From Plasmodium coatneyi (taxonomy: Eukaryota > Apicomplexa > Aconoidasida > Haemosporida > Plasmodiidae): 64,000 nt of DNA. This document shows positions 9,901 through 19,900 of this stretch, piece after piece. How positions within the stretch are numbered: the first letter of the stretch is position 1; each line of letters starts with the position of its first letter. The stretch covers positions 2,108,001 to 2,172,000 of the forward strand of contig NC_033564.1 in NCBI RefSeq assembly GCF_001680005.1, given 5' to 3'. The notes below the pieces were generated by a model that saw nothing but the letters and a program-made list of their open reading frames with translations, was not told the origin of the DNA and ran no database searches. A program made the translations under genes and the position numbers.

Positions 9901-12598
9901 GGGTCAACAGCACATAGGGCATTTCCCCCAATGGGACAGGGACTCTTCCAAAGAAACAGATAAAAATAAAGACAGAAATATAACAGTAGCGTACAGAGAT
10001 AGGAGCAAAGTACGGGGGTCCACCCGGAGTAGTAGTCATACGTTTAAGAAAAAGGTAAAGGGAAAAAGAAGAACCAAGCTGGGACACTCCTATGACAGAT
10101 CGTTGGAGGGACAAAATAGAGTCCACCTAAAAAGGAATCCCGAGAAGGAGTGCACAACAGAAAGAGCAGAAAATTTAAGATTGGGTTCCTCTTGTTTCTC
10201 CAACGGGGGTAGAAGCAGAAGAGAGGGAATATCGCCATCCATTGGGAGTGACGACAAATCGACACGTCGATTCCAAGTCGGGGTGAAAGTCCCACTGACT
10301 GGGGGGAGCATGCCAACCCAGGAAAGACACAGAAGTAACCGGATTGAAAAAAAATCCTTACGTGGAAATCCAAACAACTTTCACGTAAGTGTAAGAATGG
10401 ACCCCACACGAGGTAACCATTTGCAGAGAAAAGGTTCATTCCGTAGAGGACACGCAAACAGGGGATTTTTTCCCTCAGAAAATCCGCCATCCAGTCACAC
10501 CCCATTTTTTTACGCACAACGTGAAGGTAGATACCAAGAATTGATTCCCCATTCGCCTAGCCTGCACCGCCAACATGTAGTCTCACCAAATTGGGATGAA
10601 ACAAAGAGAACTGGTGGGAGTTCCCTACCCAGGTGCCAAGCCAAAGGCAAAGCCAAAACCAAGAGGTGTGAAGAAGAAGAAGAAGAAGTTGACGAAGAAT
10701 TAGACGACGAAGAACAGACCAAACGGAACAGGAACCAACGCAACTTCATAAACGTGAAGCATAAGTCGACGCCCGAAACGGAGGAAAGCAAAAATATGGA
10801 AAAAATTTCAATCAAAACGGTTATAAATCGCCATAGAGAAAAAACGATCCCGTGCATTAACTACGACACTGATAGGTATCGCTTCAAATTGGGGTGGTGG
10901 AATTGGGGGAAACAGTCGAAGCTACTCGAAAATATAGAAAAATGTAAGGAAAACATTAAAGAGAAATACTATCAAAATAGGAAAGAGTGCAAACATAGGT
11001 CCTCTACCAATTGGACAAGCAAATATTTTACAAAGTTCCAACCAAATGAATATTTATACATCCCTGTGACGAACAAGAATTATTTTCGGAGCAAAAACTC
11101 CCTTAAAATTAGGAGCAACCCAGTGAGCGATTTCCACAAAGTCAATTTGAAACCCATAACTGGGTTTCTGCAATCTTATGAAAAGGAAAAGCAACGACAA
11201 AGAAAAGTCCCCCAAGCGGTCATTAGAGTATCTACTGTTCCATACGTTGTAGACGATTATAATGTGAAGAGAGCGGTACCCAAAGTGGGGGGGAAAACGG
11301 GGGTCAGCTTGGGAGAGGCAAACATTCTCCTTTCGGACGATGAGGAATCCAATTTGAATGACACATCAGGGTTTTTCGCCAAGGTTTCCAAGAAGAGTGC
11401 CCCCAGAGGGTACTTTCCCAACGGACGTGGAAGCTACTCCAGCGAAACCAACTCGAATGATGAGGAAAACTCCAAGGGAATTATATTCAAGTGCAGGACG
11501 AAACAGGCTCATAAAGGGGAAAACAGAAACAGCAACAATGGAAGAGCGCATGAAAAAAGGAGTTCTAAAACCAGGTTATACAACATTGGGGACGACATAA
11601 ATGGGGGAAGGACACACGCTTGTAGGAAGGGTAAAGCGCATAGCGGTGACGAAGGATCGAATGGAAAAGACGGGTTGGGACAAAGGTGGGACCCCAAAAA
11701 AAAGACTACCGTGAAGGTAAGGCAATATAGAATTCGCTCCATCGAGTCGCTTTCTTCTGTGCACAGTGGCCCAGGGAGAAACCCCCAGGGGTGCAGCGCC
11801 TCTATGGTTCCTCTATCCTTTGGGAGCCCCGCAAGCGGAAGCGCAGAAAGTAGTGAAGTCGTAGGTCCCACTAATGCCAAATATAGGGTCAATTTAAAAT
11901 CTAAGAAGAGGGCGGATTACCCGCAGGGGGAGGATCCCAGAAACACACCCTCATCCAAATGTAGCAATAAATCAGAAGTGCAAAACAGTAGCAGGCGCAG
12001 TGGTAGCAGCTGCTATAGTACATCCTCACTGGGAACCCAAAATGAGGAATTTCAAAAGGATGCCAAAAGGGATCCACACATGTGTACTCCACAGAGAAAA
12101 AAGTTGACAAATGATGAGGAGAAAAATTTATCTGGACGAAGTTACAAAAACATTAGCATGAGTAGCAAAAGGGAGTATCCCGGATACGCTAATAACAATG
12201 ACACGCATTATAACAAGTACAGGGAAGGTTACACAAGCATGGAAAGTGAATTAGGAAGAAATCGTCACAGAATAGAATGGGATGGAAGCGAGAGGAGAGA
12301 TTCGTCCTCTGGTTCAATTGGGAAAGTTTCAGAGGAAGGCCCATGCAGAAGGCAGTACCGTCCAAATGAGATAAACGAAGTAGACTACATACAGCCTGAT
12401 AGGTACGACAGGGAAAGGAGAAAAAACAAAAATAAACAGACCTGTAAAAATTCCAATCATAATTATTACCCTCCCACGAATGATGGTTACTACGAAGGGC
12501 AGCATAGAGATAGTATCAACCCTCAGACACGTGGAAGGAAGGGGCACGATGCCGATTCTTTGGAAAAGCAGTACGATGAATATTTTTACGATAATTAG
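3983..12598 (+). CDS. Giant low-complexity protein with degenerate kinesin-like motor domain
   Basis: One intron-free frame of 2,871 residues. The track-like upstream GTG at 3965 is not used; the first ATG in frame is 3983. Residues 1-435 follow a kinesin motor in order: strand b1 VKCYGRFLP (4-12), the a1/b3 segment with GVSNLFIVL (61-69), a broken P-loop NNEKKDAT (70-77) where kinesins have GQTGSGKT, the b4 element FEIVKNRVND (115-124), a switch-I-like SSIST (320-324), a switch-II-like NNLKGADSSER (333-343) in place of DLAGSER, and LPPLRGS (387-393) with a final helix (416-432) like the motor's C-terminal part. A long insert occupies about 130-285. Nucleotide-binding residues are lost, so it should not hydrolyse ATP. 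The rest is disordered Lys/Asn/Ser/Gly-rich sequence, with helical stretches at about 1287-1368 and 1696-1788 and a conserved-looking block at about 2287-2428 rich in Trp and Tyr. The kinesin assignment is my inference; most likely role is cytoskeletal scaffolding. Confidence 0.85.
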   Translation: MNTVKCYGRFLPSPKLDNDRKGERNFLKSEEILTRIYGEKISNLKIYNDILKKRIKKLTDGVSNLFIVLNNEKKDATMLTVGDGNTSSGILFYLINDLVHNNRSNCKLLITFSHFEIVKNRVNDKLKRCVLPQSNMIDVGSFLGCQNGDYDWVSSGNKLRKDAIPSSGCPLKAERDECQQKKERSPGGHSEKRERKNPCRMCPEWKENRLVNSDYLLNADTFVMGKKTEKYGRRHTKQRSTGEWDPSAVRKVYLSGQNIRHIFKMLCRSRRGKSVEGLNDEVTYEVVQFDVEMSDVRGLDVSSVRSYSSLGNESSICRKSSISTCSIIIIVVNNLKGADSSERVFLSHLCELFLKRREDTNRRRTPNLTFQKNHSLIIKYLFSLYKLPPLRGSATGVNCLPFELNFIYISSNFKKYRTASEFIYAYLKRLKRSEYFVQPNKKKEYLKSGFHKVDENIYVVKSLLNYYAELEIRGWEINRRVFNLRNYLTLLESSVIVGEKRRDHHTWTENRINNVLNLCRSSTSESGEQMQQVGTNNSCSLEKGNFFFLNKEVRIRRNDKEAERGKQHGGKYEDRGTSPRSTQMKDKAEDEVNHLRSVKSVREIKEGKHNPDKMHFKLNLYRRGKTNLVGSGDHPRIDTDYSSGNAILEKCNQHCYKRAGEKTNNVLPNSCKKKEETILVDPNSHRKCFPVEYGSSGAYTQCENDDSLKCRVKLFLPSGEDLRHSPQLDRINHGPFPRRSTPMQNFVPTNGMNLKRIHSSCMDPFGNTMEVEKLCDRNIVSHKGKEKKFLSCDILGMPHPNGSASSCEENENQLESVLQNIEQNRDFLKSISTLNSDIKKGKKKIDRRAKSLFEQVDQCLGGDTRSGKGRAGLEKRHDLGQYPELDGRDHPNGTIEGVRKNGEPQTGRQVGKHKKKKDYTCEEMEVKRGSNKLALQECAKSKLRRGKNNLSCSGKGNKSANSMDGHRKTEISNNSLTSPMSEGKGTNKFDDPISDPVDTLTHQSSLHTKKVDIKSKCGKFPVDGLSSKHIFDRATNKLPDKGKEKKTRNCVEHPVQLNGRKIDKKSVERIFSPTKRGDSNLALDANELDPLNKDSPWLGQNGGNIEKEIGMEENTPGIEEVLLYEEGINYNGDHILMCVGESQSGGLSSIAEIGALTHVSNSKGDDRGKNTIKKAQEEEESHVRPSNESVFSFSSENKNETSKDNHYCSSQTTDDEIISGCTLDGETIRAVSPNGKKKYAIRGSSGMAKVRKKRQNNSSDCVDNENVTVTSSGSQSTEARSNVSDSCEEELEQSITNYHSHFKKLLKSHMSLLQKKFVDDKNDLELLKKIKFAKGVLREYNKVLGRNWNDKHEQSVLLRQVISNGWGVGDAMCEQHCGSSCRDRYSKRVDMCKNCKDGFLRGRNKTTDGELVHKGVHPGRDAESADAVICLTGGQMDLSPPYGDVSEVEHTEGYSVERSTAPYRTGKSVDTDKRPPPSGNPKESNYGNSDYIDNFDGAEMEDSYTPEGEYVQWGEPQLPVSTNREENVSGENDKNVNASTHYYEENVPTDDPPHKGNVMTCDPNDIYNEYEEEPSGKEEKSALHVDHLDELQSGGRATSQGNYPSESYDWENPPPTNGDNDKKRYSGSRETDRIGHVMGRDMHKSDMVGNLHRGELFSQKSFSSKWDEVENVVVEDNSPDCTGEKTTLRRHAVIHKIRRKKKALKRGIQDEVNKLSKLSSKKKKLMSFILRAIERGEKDEELIAIVRSAIFKVEYFEQKKISKLKRMEKEFQKLTHVEEKIASNFFMRKSQSSGEMHNRTARRKSGHVGKNDNRVYQKCGSHLDEKKNKDAHRDEDKRNDKNVENHFQKKSQKDHQTGGVHPLRGGEKKEKKNNCAHVDAFQKGRVCNNFYNLNGHNRESKKSIAFSDLCVNLKKEKDTPRGHHNGGSSGTGGNKCRTRFTPAEDAKKCDAFFQNCGDTADCWSELSGNKLDGGQQHIGHFPQWDRDSSKETDKNKDRNITVAYRDRSKVRGSTRSSSHTFKKKVKGKRRTKLGHSYDRSLEGQNRVHLKRNPEKECTTERAENLRLGSSCFSNGGRSRREGISPSIGSDDKSTRRFQVGVKVPLTGGSMPTQERHRSNRIEKKSLRGNPNNFHVSVRMDPTRGNHLQRKGSFRRGHANRGFFPSENPPSSHTPFFYAQREGRYQELIPHSPSLHRQHVVSPNWDETKRTGGSSLPRCQAKGKAKTKRCEEEEEEVDEELDDEEQTKRNRNQRNFINVKHKSTPETEESKNMEKISIKTVINRHREKTIPCINYDTDRYRFKLGWWNWGKQSKLLENIEKCKENIKEKYYQNRKECKHRSSTNWTSKYFTKFQPNEYLYIPVTNKNYFRSKNSLKIRSNPVSDFHKVNLKPITGFLQSYEKEKQRQRKVPQAVIRVSTVPYVVDDYNVKRAVPKVGGKTGVSLGEANILLSDDEESNLNDTSGFFAKVSKKSAPRGYFPNGRGSYSSETNSNDEENSKGIIFKCRTKQAHKGENRNSNNGRAHEKRSSKTRLYNIGDDINGGRTHACRKGKAHSGDEGSNGKDGLGQRWDPKKKTTVKVRQYRIRSIESLSSVHSGPGRNPQGCSASMVPLSFGSPASGSAESSEVVGPTNAKYRVNLKSKKRADYPQGEDPRNTPSSKCSNKSEVQNSSRRSGSSCYSTSSLGTQNEEFQKDAKRDPHMCTPQRKKLTNDEEKNLSGRSYKNISMSSKREYPGYANNNDTHYNKYREGYTSMESELGRNRHRIEWDGSERRDSSSGSIGKVSEEGPCRRQYRPNEINEVDYIQPDRYDRERRKNKNKQTCKNSNHNYYPPTNDGYYEGQHRDSINPQTRGRKGHDADSLEKQYDEYFYDN

Positions 12599-12806
12599 CA
12601 GGTGAACATGTAAGTACATTAATAATGATAAAGTTGTTGTTGGATGACCACAAATAGACTTGGGCAGAAGTTTCCCTTTTTCGTGTCCCCCAAATAACCA
12701 AAGCGTTAGCATGGAAGGGATTAATAGTGGCATTATATTTTAATCAGAAGTTTTGTTTTCTCTCTCTTTATAACTATCTCTATTTCAATTTCAATTTCAA
12801 TTTTTT

Positions 12807-12839
<33 letters not shown>

Positions 12840-13978
12840 CTTGCCAGCTAGCCATTTTGCCCATTTCGTGCACACGTTCGTCTGATTAACCTGTTCCCAT
12901 AAACTGCGAAAAAAAAAAAAAAAAAAAAAAAATTGTGCTTCGAACAATTGAGAGGTTACCATTTTGTTCGTAAAAAATGCTGTTCCGTTATGTGGACAGG
13001 AATACTTATCTGGGGGGGGAAGGGCTTCCTCATTTTCTGTGTCCTGCAAAGTATGACGTTGTGGAATGTTGGACGTTTATGCCAATGTGTAAAATTGCAC
13101 CTTTGATAAGAAAATTAAAACTTGAACTTATATGCGTGTCCATCTTTGGTGCGCACAAGTCGAGTGATCATTTTGTCGCGTGCGATGGGAAGCTTGTTTT
13201 TCTGTCCTTGCACTGAGCGTGTCGTCACCTCATGGTGTATTCTTTGAAAAAAAATGCACATGTCGCGGAGTAGAAATTTGCCTGAAAAAAAAAAAAAATA
13301 AAAATAAAAAATAAGTTAATCAAATGAACGGTTAAACTAACAACGATCTCCGATTTACTTGTTGTCTTATCCCAACTACAACGTGTTGGTCAATTTTTTA
13401 CCAATCGTATGGAGATTTTCATTTTATTTATTTTTTTTCCTTTAGCCACACTCAGTGTAGCTAACACCCAGAATTGTTTTACACCTAAGGGGGCATCACC
13501 ATTTAGTGGTACAATGTACACACACAAATGGGAGGAAAAAAAATAAAAAAAAAATGCCTCCTATATTTTTTGTTTCGTTTTGTCTAAAAGATTCACCTTG
13601 TTGATTTTTTATGTAGACCATTTTGTTTCAAATGAAGGGATGGAAGGTCCTCCTTTTTTGTCTTACAGTCTGGAGAGATAATTGTATTCGTTTAATTTTT
13701 TTTTTTTTTTTTTTTTTTTGTATTTTCGCCCAATTAGCGAGGATTCACTGGTGTTATTTCCTCCATTTTGTGTAATTTTTTTCATTTGTCCCTGGGCACA
13801 GCCCATTCCACGTTAAGGGGCTGCTCTAGGCCCTCCACTCAATGCCGCCATAAATTACGCAGCATAATTTTTTATCATTCACTTGTTAACAACGCAGTGT
13901 GCGTCATTTGTCCACTGGTGGAGCCAAAGCGAAGTAAAGCATAAAAACAAACTGCGCGTATCGAACGAATTGCTATAA
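12599..13978. promoter_or_regulatory. Intergenic region between two giant plus-strand genes
   Basis: About 1.4 kb. It holds the 3' flank of the pseudo-kinesin gene and the presumed promoter and 5' UTR of the next gene. Homopolymer tracts dominate: poly(T) near 12803-12838, poly(A) near 12909-12933 and poly(T) near 13698-13720, plus a short TTTCAA tandem just before the first one. No convincing coding exon was found on either strand. Confidence 0.5.
12803..12838. repeat. Poly(T) tract
   Basis: A nearly pure T run of about 36 bases, preceded by four TTTCAA copies. Such tracts are typical of intergenic DNA in this genus and are prone to length variation. Confidence 0.8.
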
Positions 13979-16900
13979 ATGCCAAAAGGAGTGTCACAAC
14001 GGGAAGAACAAAACTACGCCAGACAAAATATGACACGAACGGGCAGGAGACCCTGTGGGGATTCCCCCCAGGAATGTCCCTTGTCATTGGGAAGATGTAA
14101 ATCGAGCGAAGATAGCGTGTTAATCGACGAGGACAGACGTAGGGGAAGCGAGTCGAACGGGTCCAGCACCGAAGAAAGGTTGTTTACTCCAAATTATTAC
14201 AGAGGAGGAAGTAAGAGAAATACGATCAACATAAGGATAAAAAAGAATGCAAACGGGAATTTACAACACTCTGGGGGAGGGAAAAAAAAAGAGGAACAGA
14301 AATCCTTCATCAAGTCGCTAATAGATAAGATAGAAGAAATGTACAAAAAAGGATCACACGGTGAGAAAGGGAATTCACATAAATTGCCATTTGAGTCCAG
14401 ACCTGCCTTTCTTTTAAATGAATATATAAATGTAGAACCAACGAATAACGTGACGTATAGACGTAGGACACCACATAAGACTCTACGTCGAAGCGACTTC
14501 GTTGGAATAAATTTAAAGCCCTTTGTTAGATTTAAGAGTCATTCGAAGGGAGATGACGATCGTGCCAATCGGAGCGGTGATCCGAGGAAAAGGGCCATTA
14601 TAAAAATTTCCAACCAAAGTCCTCACGAAATATTTAACCCCAGGTGCATCAATACGAATCGATGCTCGTCTGAGTACCCCAAAGCAGCAAATTTTTACTC
14701 CCTAAGGAATGATGTAATGGGGGGGAATTTCCCCTTCTGGGGGGGCCAGGGAGAGAAAAACAGAATAGGTACCTCGGTAGGCACGCACCATTGGGGAAAA
14801 TTAACGGATAAAGAATGTAATTATCGCAATATGTATGACGCACCTTTCGTACACTTGAACCCAGTCCAAAGGTGTGCAACGTATAATCCATGGTGTGGGG
14901 GAAGCGCAGCGGGGAATGTGAACAAAGCGGGGGTTGCTTGTCACGTTAAGAAGAACCACCCACATAGACGCCTCGATAACAGTGCAGAAAAGAGAGAACA
15001 CAGAATAAGAGTAAGAATAAACAGAAAGGGAGCAGGAAGAAAGAACGAAGGTGATGGTGACGGGGAAGATGGAGATAGTGAGGGAAGCAAAACTGAATCT
15101 GGCTCGATGATCAAACGTCCGCACCATGGAAGGAGCCCTCTAGCGAAGGATAATGATCACTTAGGGAAACATAACCCGAGAAATTTACAGGAAAAGGAGA
15201 GAGAGAAAAAATTCCTAGTTAACCTGTCTCTACCTTTGAAGAACCCTAGGGGGAACAATTGCACGGAAGGGAAAAGAACAACCAATTTGGGTGGCAACAT
15301 CAACGGAGATGCTCCCTCCCACGTTTTATTCACTTCGAAAGGAAAAAGAGGAATGAACCTAAATGTGAAGAACAGATCGAATGAAAGAATTAGGCTTCGA
15401 TATGCAGGTAAAGATGGAGAAGATAAGGAAAGCGCTAAAATGCGTTCCAATTCTACTTCTACATGTGACACCGCAAAGCATAATAAGCTCCTCTCCGGCA
15501 CTTATTCATCATTTGGGGGGAGTCAACAGAGCTGCTGCAGGGAACCCACCAAATGCCATAGAAGCGGCTTAAACATACACTGTATGCATGGCAGCAACGA
15601 TGGAAGCAACGATGGAAGCAAAGATAGAAGCAACAATGGAAGCAAAGATAGAAGCAACAATGGAAGCAACTCTTCGACGAACAAAACAAAGAAAGGGACA
15701 GAGATGCAGGTCCACCCAGAGGGGACGAAGCGGAGGAGTTCACACACATGGAGTAAAGCTCCAGAAGAGTATCACGACCAGTATGAAAGAAGACTTCACA
15801 ACAGAGGGGATCACAAAACAATGGGGAAAAATTCATCTCAGCTTAGAGCACAGACGGAACAAAATAGATGCATAAGGGATGCCCGTGGGGTCAAGGGACA
15901 ATATATCAGTTCCTATCTCCAATTGGAGGATAATAAAAAAGGGGAAAAAACTCTATCAACAGAGGGCTACGAATCGGGTGAATCAAAAAATGAACGCCAT
16001 AAATACGAAGTGGATAAAAAAACGGACGCAGTGAAGAACGAAGGGAAGCTTCTCTTATTAGCGCAACATAATGAAAAGTTGATAAGCGATCGTGGAAAAG
16101 AGGCACCGCAGCAATACTGCAAAATGTTAACTTGGGGAACCTCAAATAATGGTGGCAACAGAAGCTACAAATCAGACCGTATTGCGCGGAAAAAGGGAGA
16201 AAAAAGTGCTAAAGGAAATGGAGAGAAATCCCTTACTTGCAGTAACTCCTTAGAAGGGCAACAGAAATATAAAAACTTGAGGACCATTACTATACCGTCA
16301 GACAGTGTAGACGGAACGAATGAGGAAAACCCAAGAGGAAGACAACCTATTAAGGGGGGTGGTGAAAAATCTACGGGGGAACACCGCATTGCAAGTTCCT
16401 TCAACATGTCAAACAGAATAGATACGCAAGACAATTCAATGGAAAAATACCAAATGGTGCAGTACTACAAATCGAGGGATAAAAAGGTATGTAGCGGTTC
16501 GTCCTGCATCTGCGAAGATAGTGCCCACAATGTTTGCTACAACAGGGTGGGAAAAAATAAAGGGAGTCACACAAATGCTAACCCATTTGGTCATATAAAT
16601 GAAGTGTTAGAAATAAAAGACAAAGGGGGGAGGAGCAGAAGTGTTGCTACAGCGTTGTCAAATAGCCAGCGTAACAAAAAAAGGGAGGAATTTTTCCCTG
16701 ATGAGGAAGGTAGAAGTTGCCCTTGGGGAAGTTCATCACGAAGGGGGGTACACACAACTGCTGTTCCACCGAAGGAAGTTGGGAGTAGCGATAGTGAAAG
16801 ACATTATAAGAATGAGGAACGCCTATACTCGAAAGAAGAAAAAAAAAAATCGAATATGCATTCGAAGGGTAGTTCCCACTGCATAGAGGGAGAAGTAAAT

Positions 16901-19900
16901 TACAACTCGGGGACGAATCAAAAACTTGACAGGTATAAATCACGCCGTGGGGACAACTCCAGTCGTCTCCACAATTTTGTGGAAGGTACAAAAAGTGAAG
17001 CTCGAGATTGTCCAGTTTGGGAACACAGCCAGGTGGATGACCCAGAAAAGTTCTTATGGCACCGTACAGAAAAGACATATGCCCCATCGGGTGAAGAAAT
17101 TTCAGGCAGGAAAAATGAGGCGCACCAAGGTGTTGTGGGTCCGTTGGGGGAAGGCAGCATCCAAGTGAGGACAAGCAAAACAGGGAGTACTTCTGGTCCG
17201 CAAAAAATGGGAGGAAGGACAGATGATGGCATTTTAGCCAATCCTGATTTTGAAGACCATACAACAAATTACCGCACGAACAGCAAATTGCGTCACCGAA
17301 GTGACTTCCAGTCGACATCACATCGTAAGAAGGCTGGACGAAGGGACAAAACGGAGAAGCAACGGGAACACTATACAGAAGGCAACTCTCATTCGCATCA
17401 CAGTTCTAAGGAGAATTTTGAAAATGTCCAACCATCGCAGTTGTCTTGCTCTAACAGCTTGCAAAGAAAAAGTAAAAAAATGAAGAGTGCTTTATCGGGT
17501 GACATTTTTGCACAGAAAAGGGTTTCCCATTCAAGGGAAAGAAGTAGTAGCTCGGGTGAAAGTCATGACAAGAAAGGGGCACACCATGGGGATGAAAGGT
17601 ATGATAAAGGGAGAAGCAGCACCAAATGGGGAAAGGACTCCTCTTCCAATTTTTCCGATTATCATGCGATGAACAACATAGAAAGGGTTCTTTACAATTC
17701 GAGGGGGGCATCCAAGGAGGAAGAAAAGGTAGGCACTGAAGGTGGAACCATTGGTAGAAGAAGTCGTAGTATCGATCGTGGAAGCGTTGTGCATTACACA
17801 CACGGAAGTCATCCCTATGGAGACACGAAAGAAATCGCAAAACGAAGCCTTCATCATGATAGTAACAATAATATGTCGTCTTGTAAAGGTGACGGTTCGC
17901 AAAAAAATGGAAAGCAGCATCTCCCCGTGGGCACTACCCCAAATAACTGCATCCACATGTCGCACCTAAGTAGAAGCCCCATGACATCAAAAAAGCCAAC
18001 CGTGATAAATAGCGATGTGCATAGTGATAAGAGTGCTAGTACGCAGGGTGAACAGGTTAACGTTGAAAAGAGTTTCCACTACGGGGAAGATAGCCAATTA
18101 TGTAGCGATAAGGATGAAGCAATAATTAGAAAAGTTAAATCGAAGGATGGAGAGAGTAACATTTATCAGATTCACGAATCGGTTTGTAGTGAGCGAAGGG
18201 GTGAAACGTCCAGCGAGCAAATGGTGGCTGGAAGGAGACTAAACAACGGAGGCACACACCAGAGTCGTCAGAACACCTTATCGAATGAGAAATATCGAAC
18301 CCTGCAGAGGTCGCATAATTACCACGATGAAGATGAACACGAAAGAAGGTCAAACCGTAGAATGAGGAACTCGCTGAGGGAGGGATCAAAACATAGTGGG
18401 AACTGCTACTCGGAAGGGGCATCCGCAGATCAGTTAGCCATATTGGACAATTTAAATTATCGTCACGATGACGAATCGGACATGAACAGAAGTGATCATG
18501 GGGTAAACCTAGATGCAGCAAAATGTGGAAACAGCGAAAGGGGTAACTCCTACGTGAGGAGACACACAAAAGTGAGCACCTCTTCTGCGGGAAATATCTC
18601 CAATTGGGGAAACGTATTGAGAGAGAATTCTTCAATGGACAAAAATGGCTTCCCATATGGCTCCCACTTAATGCTGAAGGAAAGAAGTAGTGGAGATATT
18701 TTCAGAAAAGAAAATAGTAACTCGAATAATCAAAGCAGATTCACGCAAGGTACATGTGATTTCTCAAAAAATGAACACCATAGTAAGCATGAGCGTGATC
18801 AGCACATGAGCTTCATTTCGGATGCACAGAAGGAACCCGTAAGTATGGGTGATGAGGCAGGTAGAAGTATGTCTTTAGGTGGGGGAAGAGCTTCATCCAG
18901 AAGGGGCAAATGTGGCAAGAGTGAGAACAATTCAGGCCACTCGATCGATGAGCAGATAGACCAGCGAGGCGACAATCACTGGAGACGTGGAAGTAAACAC
19001 ACCCATTCGAACCGAAAGGGCGATTACGAGGAGGGGGAGGAAATAACCCCCCATAGTGGATCACCCAGAATGGAAGATAAAAAGAAGCACCATAATGGAG
19101 ATGCTAATAAATATAAAGAAGGAAGAAAGCAGAAAGGAAGCCACATATCGGGTCGTTCTTATGGCCACTCCCAATGTTCCCAAAGAAGTGGCAGCATATC
19201 TGAGGGAAACATCACCAGCTGTTCAGGCAGTCATGCTATCTACGACAAGATTAACCCCTCGACAGTGTCCAGGTCGAATAGTTCCCTTCATCATGAGGAA
19301 AAAAAAAAAAGGGTTAAAAGTAGTGGTCCAAATTTAGGTGCTCATCATGGGGGGAATCGTCATTTGAGCAAAACATCCCGAGATTGGCACAGTGGCCATA
19401 TCGCACAAGGGGACAAACACCGCAGCTACGATAGGGGCGCTTCTAAATGGGATGCTGAAAGATCATGGGTGGGGGAAAGGAATAGACACGATGAATATGT
19501 TCACGTGAGGGAAGACGGCATAAGCTCAGATCACAGAAGCGCACAACCTGCTGCTAATCAATTATGTGGAAAGGACTCAAAGCTAAAAAGCATCCCCTCC
19601 GTGCACAGCAATCAGGAGGGCACACGCGAAAGAAGACGTTCACATTGTAGTAGTGCATCGATCTGTATTAGCAACTGTAGAGAAGAAGAGGTTACCCTCC
19701 AACGACATCGCAGCAATTACGAGGGAACTAGTGAGATGGAAAGAAAACGAACTGTTCAGGAAAACAAAAATACTGTACGAAACAACTGGACAGGTAATGA
19801 AAGAATGAGCTGCTCTCGTGAGAAAGAAACCACTTCTTGCAATAGTGAAAAGGGAGAAATGAGGAATGGAGGCTTCCCCAGCAAAACGAATGAATACCAG

